Positions 1 to 8,180 of a stretch of 64,000 bases of DNA are shown here, piece after piece. The first letter of the stretch is position 1, and every line of letters begins with the position of its first letter. The DNA is from Acidipila sp. EB88. Its GTDB lineage: Bacteria; Acidobacteriota; Terriglobia; Terriglobales; Acidobacteriaceae. The translations under genes were made by a program, and so were the position numbers. The DNA is taken from contig NZ_QWEV01000005.1 of the NCBI RefSeq assembly GCF_003858395.1, forward strand, positions 1,240,001 to 1,304,000. Direction: 5' to 3'. Below the pieces are notes generated by a model, which did not search any database, was not told where the DNA came from, and worked only from the letters and a program-made list of their open reading frames with translations.

Positions 1-556
1 GCGGGACGGCGCTACCGGGAGTCGAAGCTGCGGGCGGTTTGGACGACAGGGATGGGGCACCGCTGCCGCCTTCGCGCTTGACCAGCTGGCAGGTGACGGT
101 GGCTTCGCAGACGACCTTGCCGTCTACGCGGATGGTGCCTTCAAGCCGCACGGCACGCGAGCGCAGGTTGAGGATGGTGGCTTCGATCTCGAGCACATCG
201 CCGGGCACGACGGGGCGGCGGAACTTGGCACGCTCGACGCCAGTGAACAGCATCAGGGTGTCGCCGGGGCGATCGTACTCAAGCAGGATCAGCAGGCCGC
301 CGGCCTGGGCGATAGCCTCGACTTGCAGCACGCCGGGCATGATCGGGTAGCCGGGAAAATGGCCCTGGAAGAACGGCTCGTTGATGGTGACGCATTTGCG
401 CACCACGATGCGCTTCTTCGGCTCTACTTCGAGCACGCGATCGACCAGCAGGAACGGGTAGCGATGCGGCAGCAGCGCCATGATGGCTGCGATATCGTGC
501 CTGGCTGTTAAGTCGCGAGAGGGCTGTGGCGCGTCGGGCGTTTGAGGCGTTTCCAT
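1..556 (-). CDS. fabZ: 3-hydroxyacyl-ACP dehydratase FabZ, 3' end cut by window edge
   Basis: FabZ removes water from 3-hydroxyacyl-ACP in the elongation cycle of type II fatty acid synthesis, in the cytoplasm. The ATG at 556 opens a frame that stays open to the window edge (185 codons seen). The hot-dog core is plain: HRYPFLLVDR near residues 31-40, the active-site helix motif GHFPGYPIMPG with catalytic His66, and the partner Glu80 in the stretch before AIAQAGG. The core ends near residue 160. A further 25 or so Ser/Pro/Ala/Gly-rich residues follow without a stop, which is longer than the usual 140-160 residues of FabZ. In many bacteria fabZ lies with lpxD and lpxA; the gene downstream is outside the window, so this cannot be tested here. 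Confidence 0.93.
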   Translation of the reverse strand, partial: METPQTPDAPQPSRDLTARHDIAAIMALLPHRYPFLLVDRVLEVEPKKRIVVRKCVTINEPFFQGHFPGYPIMPGVLQVEAIAQAGGLLILLEYDRPGDTLMLFTGVERAKFRRPVVPGDVLEIEATILNLRSRAVRLEGTIRVDGKVVCEATVTCQLVKREGGSGAPSLSSKPPAASTPGSAVP

Positions 557-654
557 AAGGGTTCGGCTGATTATAAAGGGGCGGCCGGGTGGGCGGCGCG
601 TGCCCAGAGGCGGGCGTGGGTTGCGGGGCAGGGCTGAAGCGTGGGGTGCGCGCG

Positions 655-680
655 CCCATGTCTCAGAAGCGAGACATGGG
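655..680. repeat. REP-like palindrome in the fabZ/M48 gap
   Basis: Perfect 10-bp arms (CCCATGTCTC at 655-664 and its reverse complement at 671-680) enclose a 6-base loop. The right arm is followed by GGCACC. A sister copy with the same architecture lies at 12569-12594. It sits in a gap between two genes on the minus strand and has no T-run, so a dispersed intergenic repeat is more likely than a terminator. Confidence 0.6.
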
Positions 681-734
681 GCACCGGTGTTGTTGAGCGT
701 GCCAGGAGGGGAAGCGCTGAGGTGGGGGTTGCGG

Positions 735-1994
735 CTAGTGCGGAGCGGCCTGGGTCTTCGGGGTGGCCTGGGGCGGCATCCGGCGCGCTTCTTCAGCGCG
801 GTCGGCGACGGGCGGGTGGGTGTAGGTCCACCAGACCACGAAGCGGGGGGGCGCGGGGTCTTCAAGCCAGGCGCGGCCAAGGCGGTTGAAGTCGTCGACC
901 TCGATCTCGGCGGCGTTGGGCAGTAGGCGTGTGAGCAGTTGCTGGCCGTATACGTCGGCGGCGTGCTCCTGGAAGCGGCTGATGGCGTTCGACACGGGCG
1001 CCGACAGGAAGCTCAGGCACGAGGCGAGAAAGAGCAGCACGGGGAGCGCGGCGTAGTCGGTAACACCGGTGACATGCCAGCGGGCTTCAAAGCGCTCCAC
1101 TGCCCAGCGGAAAAGGCGAGCCAGCAAGGCGAAGAGCCCCAGGGTGAGCAGCGCTTCGAAGAGGATGCCTTTCCAGATGTGCCCGAGCACATAGTGGCCC
1201 TGCTCGTGCGCGTAGATGGCGAGGATCTCGTCAGGCGGGACGCGCTGCAGCGTGGTGTCCCAGACAACGATGCGCTTGGACGCGCCGATGCCGGTGACGT
1301 AGGCGTTCATGCCGGTGTCGCGCTTGGAGGCGTCTTCCATGAACATGCGCTCGGGCGGAATGGCGAGGCCGCCGAGACGGGCCACCTGCTCGAGACGCGC
1401 GACCAGGGGTGCATCCTGCGTGGCGAGCGGGGTGAAGCGGTTGAAAAGCGGGTCGATCGCGATGGGCGCGAGGAAGACGCCGAGCACGACGATGGGTTGG
1501 ATCAACAGCCAGAACCAGAGCCACCATCGGCGCGGGCTCCAGCGGATCAGCGCGAACACAGCGGAGAGCAGCAGGGTGCCGAGCAGGAGGGTCATACCTT
1601 CTTCGGCGGCCCAGTCTCCCCACCAGGGCCACCAGTGCTCGACCGAGAGGCCGAAGCGTACGCGCACGGAGTGCGAAACCAGCGAGCCGGGCAGGGCGAT
1701 GAGCGCGAGGATGGCGAGCCAGAGGGGAGCAAGAACGAGTCCCTCGAGCCAGGGGCGCGCCGTAAACGGGCCGCCGCCGCGATGCCGGGTGAGTGAGCGA
1801 GCCCAGCGCGCAAGGCGTGAGCCTGCGCCCCAGCGAAGCAGCAGCGCGAGCGCCAGGAGCTCCCAGAGGGTGCCGCCGAAGTAGAGCGCGGTGTGGAGCA
1901 GCTCAAGCGCATGCGCCTTGGCCAGCAAGGCGGGCGGCAACACATAGGCGGGAGCTTGCGCGGGAACGGCGAGCAGCAGCATAGCGTTCAGCAT
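735..1994 (-). CDS. M48 family (Ste24-like) membrane zinc metallopeptidase
   Basis: A predicted integral-membrane zinc peptidase of family M48, of the Ste24/CAAX-protease type. The zinc site HEQGH lies near residue 263 (context AIYAHEQGHYVLGH). The third ligand is probably the Glu in RFQEHAADVYG, about 80 residues further on. Several hydrophobic stretches flank the site (near residues 35-55, 90-115, 150-200 and 275-300), as in Ste24, where the active site sits inside a helical barrel. Its length of 419 residues is typical. Bacterial members are thought to act in membrane protein turnover; the substrate is not known. No good Shine-Dalgarno precedes the ATG at 1994, and a second Met lies four codons later. 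Confidence 0.9.
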   Translation of the reverse strand: MLNAMLLLAVPAQAPAYVLPPALLAKAHALELLHTALYFGGTLWELLALALLLRWGAGSRLARWARSLTRHRGGGPFTARPWLEGLVLAPLWLAILALIALPGSLVSHSVRVRFGLSVEHWWPWWGDWAAEEGMTLLLGTLLLSAVFALIRWSPRRWWLWFWLLIQPIVVLGVFLAPIAIDPLFNRFTPLATQDAPLVARLEQVARLGGLAIPPERMFMEDASKRDTGMNAYVTGIGASKRIVVWDTTLQRVPPDEILAIYAHEQGHYVLGHIWKGILFEALLTLGLFALLARLFRWAVERFEARWHVTGVTDYAALPVLLFLASCLSFLSAPVSNAISRFQEHAADVYGQQLLTRLLPNAAEIEVDDFNRLGRAWLEDPAPPRFVVWWTYTHPPVADRAEEARRMPPQATPKTQAAPH

Positions 1995-2297
1995 AAGCGG
2001 TGCAGGGCCGCGTCACCGCTGTGCAATCCTCCGTTACGGCTGCCGGCTGCATGGCTGCAAGGTCTGGATCCCATCAGCGGAGGCTTTGCGGCGTTGCTCG
2101 CGGAAGTCACGCCGGGAGAAGCAGGTCGCAGCGTGGCTGATCCTGCATGCAACCCGAACGCTACCTGCACGCAGCCCATATCGCGACATGGACAGGATTT
2201 ATTTGCTACTTCCTTCGTTACAGAACGCGAGCCCAGGCACGCAGCGTTCCGAAGGAGCCGCGACGCAGCGCCACAGACGAGGCCGTGGAACGGGCGC
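1995..2297. other. Intergenic stretch, no gene seen
   Basis: About 300 bases between two minus-strand genes. Short open frames here have no convincing ribosome-binding site or protein features. It presumably holds the promoter of the M48 gene, but no clear -35/-10 pair could be chosen. Confidence 0.5.
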
Positions 2298-3185
2298 TTA
2301 GGCTTTTGACGTGGGGTCGGCCGACGGAAGTTCGAGAACGAAGGTGAGCAGCATCTGCGCGCCGTCAGCAGCGACCAAAGGGTTGCGCCGCACCACCCAG
2401 TCGCGAGCCAAGCCATTGGCGTCCACGGTGCTGATCCTGGTCTCCTCGGCCTTCCAGTTCTGGAAGCAGATCTCGTCGCCTGCGTGGACCAGGTCGGCAT
2501 AGTGCCCGAAGCCCAGGTCGAAGTTGCTCTTGCCGATCCACTCGGTGGCGGTGATGCCGAAGTACTTGCATACTGCCGCGTTGTAGCACAGCAGGCGCCC
2601 GTCGCGGTCGCGGATCGCACACAGAAAAGGCAAGCTCTTGACCAGGCCCCAGATAGCCGGCTCCGCGGCAGGCGAAGACTCAAGCAGGGCTTCGCTTTGC
2701 TGCCGCAGCCTGAAATGCACATTGACCTGCCTGGCGAGGATGGTGAGCGCATGGATCTGGCTTTTTTTGAGCTCGCGCGGCACCGTATCCATCACGCACA
2801 GGGCTCCCACTCTTGCGCCGGAAGAAGAGTAAAGCGGCGCGCCGGCATAGAAGCGGATGCCAGCGTCCTGCACGGCTTTGAGGCTGGCGAAGCGCGCATC
2901 GCGATCAAGATATTTGATCACAAACACACCGTCCTGCTGCACGGTGTACTGGCAGACCGACTCGGCGCGGGGAATGCGCGATGGCTCGACGCCCACAGCG
3001 GCTTTGGGGTACTGCCACTGTTCACTTAGCAGGCTGATGCTGCTGATCGGGGTGCCGCAGATAGCTGCGGCCAGCTCGGCTATCTCGTTAAATTCCTGCT
3101 GCGGCTCCGTGCCGAAGAGCGAAATGAGCTCTTCGGCATCCCGGATTTCGTGTGGAAGGGTGCGGCTTGTTTCACTGGTGGACAT
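2298..3185 (-). CDS. GAF-PAS sensory protein without output domain
   Basis: About 295 residues made of two ligand-binding or signal-sensing modules. A GAF domain (about 25-160) carries motifs such as SVCQYTV and FYAGAPLYSSSGARVGALCVMD, the latter typical of GAF domains in bacterial signalling proteins. A PAS domain (about 180-290) contains the stretch CAIRDRDGRLLCYNAAVCKYFG. There is no kinase, cyclase, HTH or GGDEF region, so it must act through a partner or has lost its effector. A GTG at 3197 would also start the frame, but AGGGGA lies about 12 bases before the ATG at 3185 and abuts the GTG, which favours the ATG. Signal and partner are unknown. Confidence 0.8.
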   Translation of the reverse strand: MSTSETSRTLPHEIRDAEELISLFGTEPQQEFNEIAELAAAICGTPISSISLLSEQWQYPKAAVGVEPSRIPRAESVCQYTVQQDGVFVIKYLDRDARFASLKAVQDAGIRFYAGAPLYSSSGARVGALCVMDTVPRELKKSQIHALTILARQVNVHFRLRQQSEALLESSPAAEPAIWGLVKSLPFLCAIRDRDGRLLCYNAAVCKYFGITATEWIGKSNFDLGFGHYADLVHAGDEICFQNWKAEETRISTVDANGLARDWVVRRNPLVAADGAQMLLTFVLELPSADPTSKA

Positions 3186-3470
3186 GTGTTGCGCCACTCC
3201 CCTGAAGAAAGCTAATCATACGCATGGTGTAACAAGTACTCACATTACCGATGTTATGGCGACTTAGGCATCCAGTACGCCCAGGGCACTCCCGCCAGAA
3301 GGGAGACCAGCGCGACGGAGCTTGCGCACAGAGATCCAGCAGAAGGCGTGCAATGCCGGACATTGCTCGGCGGCAGCATTGCAGCCGGTATTGTTCCATG
3401 AGCAAAACAAAAGAAGTGTTCGATGCAGAACGCAACATGTTTTCGCTGCGAACACGCGATGAGTATCGTC

Positions 3471-4352
3471 TTAGTCGAGTCGCGTGAGGTAGGCTGCGCC
3501 CTGTTCGGGCTGCACGGAGCTTTCTATCTCCTGGGCGCGGGCCTTGTCGTCCCCGAGAGGACGGATGCGCACCCAGTGGCCAGTGGGCCCGGTGAACTCG
3601 ATGACGTTGGCGGTGCTGTAGCGACGTTGCAGGCTGTGCTGCAGGGCGAAGGCCTTGGACTCGTCATGAAAGGCGCCGATCTGCACGCACCAGCGACCGC
3701 CGTCAGCGATGGACTTGGGCGCGGCGAAAACCTCGATCTGCACAGTGGCTGTGCCGGGAGCCCAGACACCGATGGCCTTGGCGGAGGCGACTGAAAGATC
3801 GAGCACACGACCTGGCACGAAGGGGCCGCGATCGGTCACGCGCATCACGGAAGCCTGTCCGTTACGCAGGTTGGTGACCCGAAGCAGCGAGCCCATCGGC
3901 AGTTCACGATGCGCAGCGGAGAGCATGTTCTGGTCGAAGACCTGGCCGTTGGCGCCAGGGTGCCGGTCGTAGGGCGGCCCATACCAGCTGGCAACACCGG
4001 TTTGCGACCAGATGGGCTGGTGACTCTGTACAAAAGCAAGGTCTTCCGGGGAGTCCGACGAAACAACACCGGGCGTGATGGGACTCGCGGAGCGGGCAGA
4101 AACGGCCGGGGTGCCGGGAGCCGAGGGTGGAAAGGTTTTGTATGGGGGTGGCTCGCTTGAGCGGATCGCCGGAGGCAGCGGCGGCGGGGCGGCGGCAACG
4201 GGCTGCCTGTGGCCACAGCCCACAACAGTCGCCAGTGTCATTGCAGCCAGAAAGGCCTGGACAGCCGGGAGAGCAGGCAAGACTGGGCTGGCAGCGCGCC
4301 GCGGCAGGCCCGATGGCATCCCCGTCTGAGGCAGCGACTGGTCGGTGATCAT
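3471..4352 (-). CDS. rlpA: RlpA-family lipoprotein with SPOR domain
   Basis: RlpA proteins are septal, outer-membrane-associated lipoproteins; several are lytic transglycosylases that cut glycan strands lacking stem peptides. The N-terminus has a hydrophobic stretch ending in a lipobox (VVGC). A double-psi beta-barrel domain follows (GVASWYGPPYDRHPGANG through VTDRGPFVPGRVLDLS), with the conserved Asp-Arg-Gly-Pro-Phe motif. The C-terminal 75 residues form a SPOR domain (WCVQIGAFHDESKAF), which binds denuded septal peptidoglycan. The frame extends upstream to 4460; Met codons at 4352 and 4319 both give a plausible signal peptide, and 4352 has GAGG about 13 bases upstream. It is divergent from the secreted protein that starts at 4570. 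Confidence 0.88.
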   Translation of the reverse strand: MITDQSLPQTGMPSGLPRRAASPVLPALPAVQAFLAAMTLATVVGCGHRQPVAAAPPPLPPAIRSSEPPPYKTFPPSAPGTPAVSARSASPITPGVVSSDSPEDLAFVQSHQPIWSQTGVASWYGPPYDRHPGANGQVFDQNMLSAAHRELPMGSLLRVTNLRNGQASVMRVTDRGPFVPGRVLDLSVASAKAIGVWAPGTATVQIEVFAAPKSIADGGRWCVQIGAFHDESKAFALQHSLQRRYSTANVIEFTGPTGHWVRIRPLGDDKARAQEIESSVQPEQGAAYLTRLD

Positions 4353-4569
4353 GATGCCGGATGTGCCTCGGTGCGCGTCTGCCATGTGTCTATGAGTATT
4401 GGTGCGGCGACCAGGGCTTCGCAATGGCGACAACTGCACAAGGCACAGGGCGTGCCACATTGGTAAACCACGGCTAGAGGCGGTCGGCCCTCCTCTAAAT
4501 GGAGCAGTCCAGGAGTTTGGATGGACGCGATGGGTCGTCGCCGCTGCCCCGACTCATGTAAAAGAGCGT

Positions 4570-5337
4570 ATGAGGTTTGTATTTACACAGTGGAAATGTA
4601 GCTTTCGGTGCGTGGTGGCCGGCGGAAGCCTGGCCCTCGCCACCATCGCCGCGCAGGCACAGAACCAGCCGGATGCGCCGCCCCCTCCACCCATCGGAGC
4701 AGTACCGGCGACCCCCCAGGATCACGTCCCGGTACCCGCCGTACGACCGCCCACGGTAGAGGCGTTGAACCGGCGCCAGTGGTCAGGTGTGGTTGAGCCA
4801 GGCGAGAAGATTCCGCCCATGACAGTTCGCGCCAAGCTCATGTTTCCCCTCCATGAGGAAGTGCGCCCGGTGACGACGGTGGTGCCGATCCTGTTCTCGG
4901 GCGGGTATGGCGTGCTGCGCGACTCGGACCCCAAGTACGGGACCAACTCCGAAGGGTTTGGCGAGCGGGTGGGTGCGTCGGCACTGCACCAGATCATTTC
5001 GCGCGAGGTCTCGGACAGCTTCCTGCCGATCCTGTTCCACGAGGACCCACGCTATTATCGCCAGGCGTATGGCACGTATCCCTCGCGCACGGAGCATGCA
5101 ATCCGCCGCGTGTTCTTTACGCAGTCGGACTCGGGGCAGCGCACGGTAAATCTTTCCGACCTGCTGGGCCGAGGGATCGCGGCGGCGCTGACGCAGGCCT
5201 ACTATCCGGACCCGAGCGTGCGGCCGAGCGTGGTATTCCGGACATGGGGCGTGTCGCTTGCAGCCCTGGGGGGCGGCAACCTGTTTGAAGAGTTCTGGCC
5301 GGATGTGAAGCGCAAGATGCTGCACAAGGACCAGTAA
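4570..5337 (+). CDS. Secreted protein of unknown function
   Basis: The frame opens at 4399, but the ATG at 4570 gives a clean Sec signal peptide (MRFVFTQWK then a hydrophobic run ending AAQAQ), so this start is preferred (255 residues). A Pro-rich linker (PDAPPPPPIGAVP) follows. The mature part has recurring motifs such as ILFSGGYGVLRDSDPKYG, LFHEDPRYYRQAYGTYPSR and GRGIAAALTQAYYPDP, and ends without a second hydrophobic segment. It looks like a conserved exported protein of acidobacteria, possibly associated with the outer membrane, but no catalytic motif is visible and no function is assigned. Confidence 0.72.
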   Translation: MRFVFTQWKCSFRCVVAGGSLALATIAAQAQNQPDAPPPPPIGAVPATPQDHVPVPAVRPPTVEALNRRQWSGVVEPGEKIPPMTVRAKLMFPLHEEVRPVTTVVPILFSGGYGVLRDSDPKYGTNSEGFGERVGASALHQIISREVSDSFLPILFHEDPRYYRQAYGTYPSRTEHAIRRVFFTQSDSGQRTVNLSDLLGRGIAAALTQAYYPDPSVRPSVVFRTWGVSLAALGGGNLFEEFWPDVKRKMLHKDQ

Positions 5338-5946
5338 TCGCTCCATTAGGAGCACCTATCAATAGCGGCTCAGGCTTCGATCTGGATCAGCAAACAGGCG
5401 CAAGCAGGATCGATGTCAGGATCCGTGTTGAGGCTCGATGTTGAGGATCCAGGCATTTGGCACGCACGCGCAGCAGCAGGCACGAACCGAGCCGGTCTCC
5501 TGCTCCTGCCTTGCTTTTCGGTGCGGATCAATTCGGTCAGCGGCGGCTACGCAGTGGGTATCGAACGGGTGGTTTGCGCAGGGAGCCGGGGGCGGACGCT
5601 CTTGAATGCTTGAACAGGCGCCCCCGGCAATCTCGTGCTGGCGGGGCTGTCCCACTCACCCGGTCGTTGTCCCCGTTCAGGCTGCTTCCGACGCCGTTCA
5701 GCGGGTAAACTTACCCCGATCTCGGACTCCCCGGTATTCTAGGACCAGGAAAATAGTGCGTAGGGACCCCAAGCGCATCCTAGACAGAGCGTGCCGGAGC
5801 GCCGCCAGCTCCCAGGGTCTTTCTGCTGCAGTGTTGGTTCGCCGGCTGCTTTGGTCGGAACGCTTCAAGACCGCGCAGCGACATAGCGCTGTCGAGCAGA
5901 TCAGAATTTCCACCAGTTCGCACTACCTCAGGAGAGTTTCAAGCCT
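5338..5946. promoter_or_regulatory. Long upstream region of the radical SAM gene
   Basis: About 600 bases without a convincing gene; the short open frames here lack ribosome-binding sites and protein character. Two features stand out: a direct repeat TGTTGAGG (5426-5433 and 5439-5446), and a dyad GGGTAA-AC-TTACCC at 5703-5716 that could be an operator. A good ribosome-binding site (CAGGAGAG, near 5930) precedes the ATG at 5947. No -35/-10 pair was assigned. Confidence 0.45.
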
Positions 5947-8064
5947 ATGCCGAAAGCCATAAAGTACGCCGAGCGCGCATTGACGATCACCGCCCAGGGC
6001 GCGTGGACCGTGTTCGAGAAGCTCAACAGCATCAAGCCGAACGCCTCGTTCACCCCCAAATGGTCAGACAAGCCGCTGCTGAAGAGCTACCAGAAGGAAA
6101 AGCCTCCGCTTGGCTGGCCGCGTACGACCGACTCGCTTTGCCCGAAGTGCGTACCTGAGATTCGCCAGCAGATCCTGGATGGGAAACTGCCGCACGAGAT
6201 CCTGCTGAACGAAAAGGTCGGCGAAATCAAGGCGCAGATCATCGAGCGCGACGGCAAGATCCTGATGATCAAGGATTGCCCCAAGCACGGCCACTTCGAA
6301 GACGTCATGTCGATTGACACCGCCTTCTTCAAGCATCTTGAGGAAGTATTCCCGGGTCGTGACATCAAGGCGCATAACGACGAGGGCCTGCACAACCACG
6401 GCACCTCCACCGTGACGCACGGTCGCGGATCGGTGCTGACGATCGATTTGACCAACCGCTGCAACATGATGTGCGATCCGTGCTTCATGGATGCGAACCA
6501 GGTCGGTTTTGTGCACGAGCTGACGTGGGAAGAGATCAAGCAGATGCTGGACAACGCGATCACCATCAAGCCGCGTCGCCAGATGTCGGTCCAGTTTTCG
6601 GGCGGCGAGCCCACGCTGTCGCCGTACTTCCTCGACGCTGTCGCCTATGCGCGCAAGGTCGGTTACAACTCCGTGCAGGCTGCCACGAACGGTATCGAGT
6701 TCGCGAAGTCCAAGGAACTGTGCCGCGCTGCTGCCGAAGCCGGTCTGCGTTACGCCTACCTGCAATTCGACGGCATCGGCAACGCTGCCAACTCACACCG
6801 CAAGGTCGGCAACCTGTTTGACGTACGCGTCCAGGCAATCAACAACCTGCATGAAGCCGGCGTGGACATTGTCCCTGTGACCTGCATCATCAACGGCATC
6901 AACAACGAGCAGGTTGGCCGCATCATCAACTTTGCGCTCGACAATCCCAAGACGATCTCGTTCATTTCGTTCCAGCCGGTGAGCTTCACGGGCCGCGACG
7001 AAGCAATCACCGACGAGCGCCGCGAAGCGCAGCGCTACACGCTGAGCCACATGGCGCACGACGTGAAGAATCAGACAGGTCTTGGCGAACCGACGCGCGA
7101 CTGGTTCCCGATCTCGTTCATGTCGACCTTCTCGGACTGGGCGGATCTCGTGCACGGACCGGACAAGGACTGGGGCCAGCTCTCCTGCGGCTGCCACCCG
7201 AACTGCGGTATCGGCATGGCGCTGATGATCGACAAGGAAACCAAGGAAGCCGTTCCGGTAACTGCGTTCCTGAATGCCGATCGCCTGGCCAAGGACGTAG
7301 CCAAGGTCAACGACGCGGCACGCGGCAAGTTCCTGTCGATCGTGGGCGTGACGCTTGCCCTGCTTCGCAACTACGACCCGACCAAGTCGCCGACACACTT
7401 CCGCATCCTCGACCTCCTGGCGAAGTTCGACAAGTGCTTTGGCGCGACCGGCCGCAAGTATGGCAAGGTAACGGGCGACCGCACCATGGACGACATCAAC
7501 AAGCGCCGTCAGGATCGTTGGAACTTCCTGTTCATCGCCGGCATGTGGTTCCAGGATCTGTTCAACTACGACTTCCGCCGCACCGAGCAGTGCATCATCC
7601 CGTATGCGACGCAGGAGGGCGAGATCTCGTTCTGCGCGTACAACACGGGTGTGGGCTGGCGCAACATCATCGAGAAGATGCACATGACCTCGTCGCTCAC
7701 CAAGTGGTATGAAGAGCACGGCCGTCACGAGATCTTCGCGGGAGGCAAGAAGGTCGGGCTGAGCACGGGTGACAACCACCTGGTGCTGAACCAGGCTGAC
7801 GTGGATGCTGAGGCCAACGATACGTTCGAGAAGTCGGGTATTGCGAAGAACTCGCGCGAGGAAAAGATTCGCGCACGCGATGCCAAGCTGAAGCAGGATG
7901 CGGAGAACGCCCGCATGGCCAAGCTTTACCGCGAGAACATTCTCGGGGAGAAGCCGCTTGAGGGTGGCATCGTGTCGATCGGATCGATCGCACCGGCACC
8001 CAAGCCTGCTGCCGCACCCGTGGTCGCGACGGAAAAGACGGAAGAGACCGTCATGGGCGACTAA
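5947..8064 (+). CDS. Tes/MSS-like radical SAM protein, candidate membrane-spanning lipid synthase
   Basis: A 705-residue radical SAM enzyme. The [4Fe-4S]/SAM motif is C172-x3-C176-x2-C179 (CNMMCDPC), followed by the GGEP motif at 219-222. An N-terminal metal-binding module has C65/C68 (CPKC) and C111/H114 (CPKHG); this C-x2-C plus CPxHG arrangement is the hallmark of the MJ0619 family, which includes archaeal tetraether lipid synthase (Tes) and its bacterial relatives. Further cysteines at 414, 416, 420, 497, 549 and 563 could bind auxiliary iron-sulfur clusters, as in Tes. The C-terminal 40 residues are a low-complexity Ala/Pro/Lys tail. By family it may couple lipid tails into C-C bonded membrane-spanning chains. 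Relatives are often annotated as dihydropterin dimethyltransferases. It appears monocistronic: a strong RBS precedes it and a strong terminator follows. Confidence 0.75.
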   Translation: MPKAIKYAERALTITAQGAWTVFEKLNSIKPNASFTPKWSDKPLLKSYQKEKPPLGWPRTTDSLCPKCVPEIRQQILDGKLPHEILLNEKVGEIKAQIIERDGKILMIKDCPKHGHFEDVMSIDTAFFKHLEEVFPGRDIKAHNDEGLHNHGTSTVTHGRGSVLTIDLTNRCNMMCDPCFMDANQVGFVHELTWEEIKQMLDNAITIKPRRQMSVQFSGGEPTLSPYFLDAVAYARKVGYNSVQAATNGIEFAKSKELCRAAAEAGLRYAYLQFDGIGNAANSHRKVGNLFDVRVQAINNLHEAGVDIVPVTCIINGINNEQVGRIINFALDNPKTISFISFQPVSFTGRDEAITDERREAQRYTLSHMAHDVKNQTGLGEPTRDWFPISFMSTFSDWADLVHGPDKDWGQLSCGCHPNCGIGMALMIDKETKEAVPVTAFLNADRLAKDVAKVNDAARGKFLSIVGVTLALLRNYDPTKSPTHFRILDLLAKFDKCFGATGRKYGKVTGDRTMDDINKRRQDRWNFLFIAGMWFQDLFNYDFRRTEQCIIPYATQEGEISFCAYNTGVGWRNIIEKMHMTSSLTKWYEEHGRHEIFAGGKKVGLSTGDNHLVLNQADVDAEANDTFEKSGIAKNSREEKIRARDAKLKQDAENARMAKLYRENILGEKPLEGGIVSIGSIAPAPKPAAAPVVATEKTEETVMGD

Positions 8065-8100
8065 GCATCGCTTGTCCATCGAAACGCGGCTTTGCCGCAC

Positions 8101-8140
8101 ATGCAAAAAGGGTCACCCGCCAGGGTGGCCCTTTTTGCAT
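8101..8140 (+). terminator. Rho-independent terminator after the radical SAM gene
   Basis: A 40-base near-perfect palindrome: 18-base arms 8101-8118 and 8123-8140 with a single G:T wobble and a 4-base loop (GCCA). The right arm carries CCCTTTTT. It begins 36 bases after the stop codon at 8064. The A-tract in the left arm means it could also work in the opposite direction. Confidence 0.88.
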
Positions 8141-8180
8141 GTTGTTTAGAGTGGATGGCACGAGGCAGCGGGAGATCAGC

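Noticed and set aside
5413-5962. Two short plus-strand frames before the radical SAM gene
   Set aside because: They overlap each other and the true gene start, and lack ribosome-binding sites and protein-like composition.
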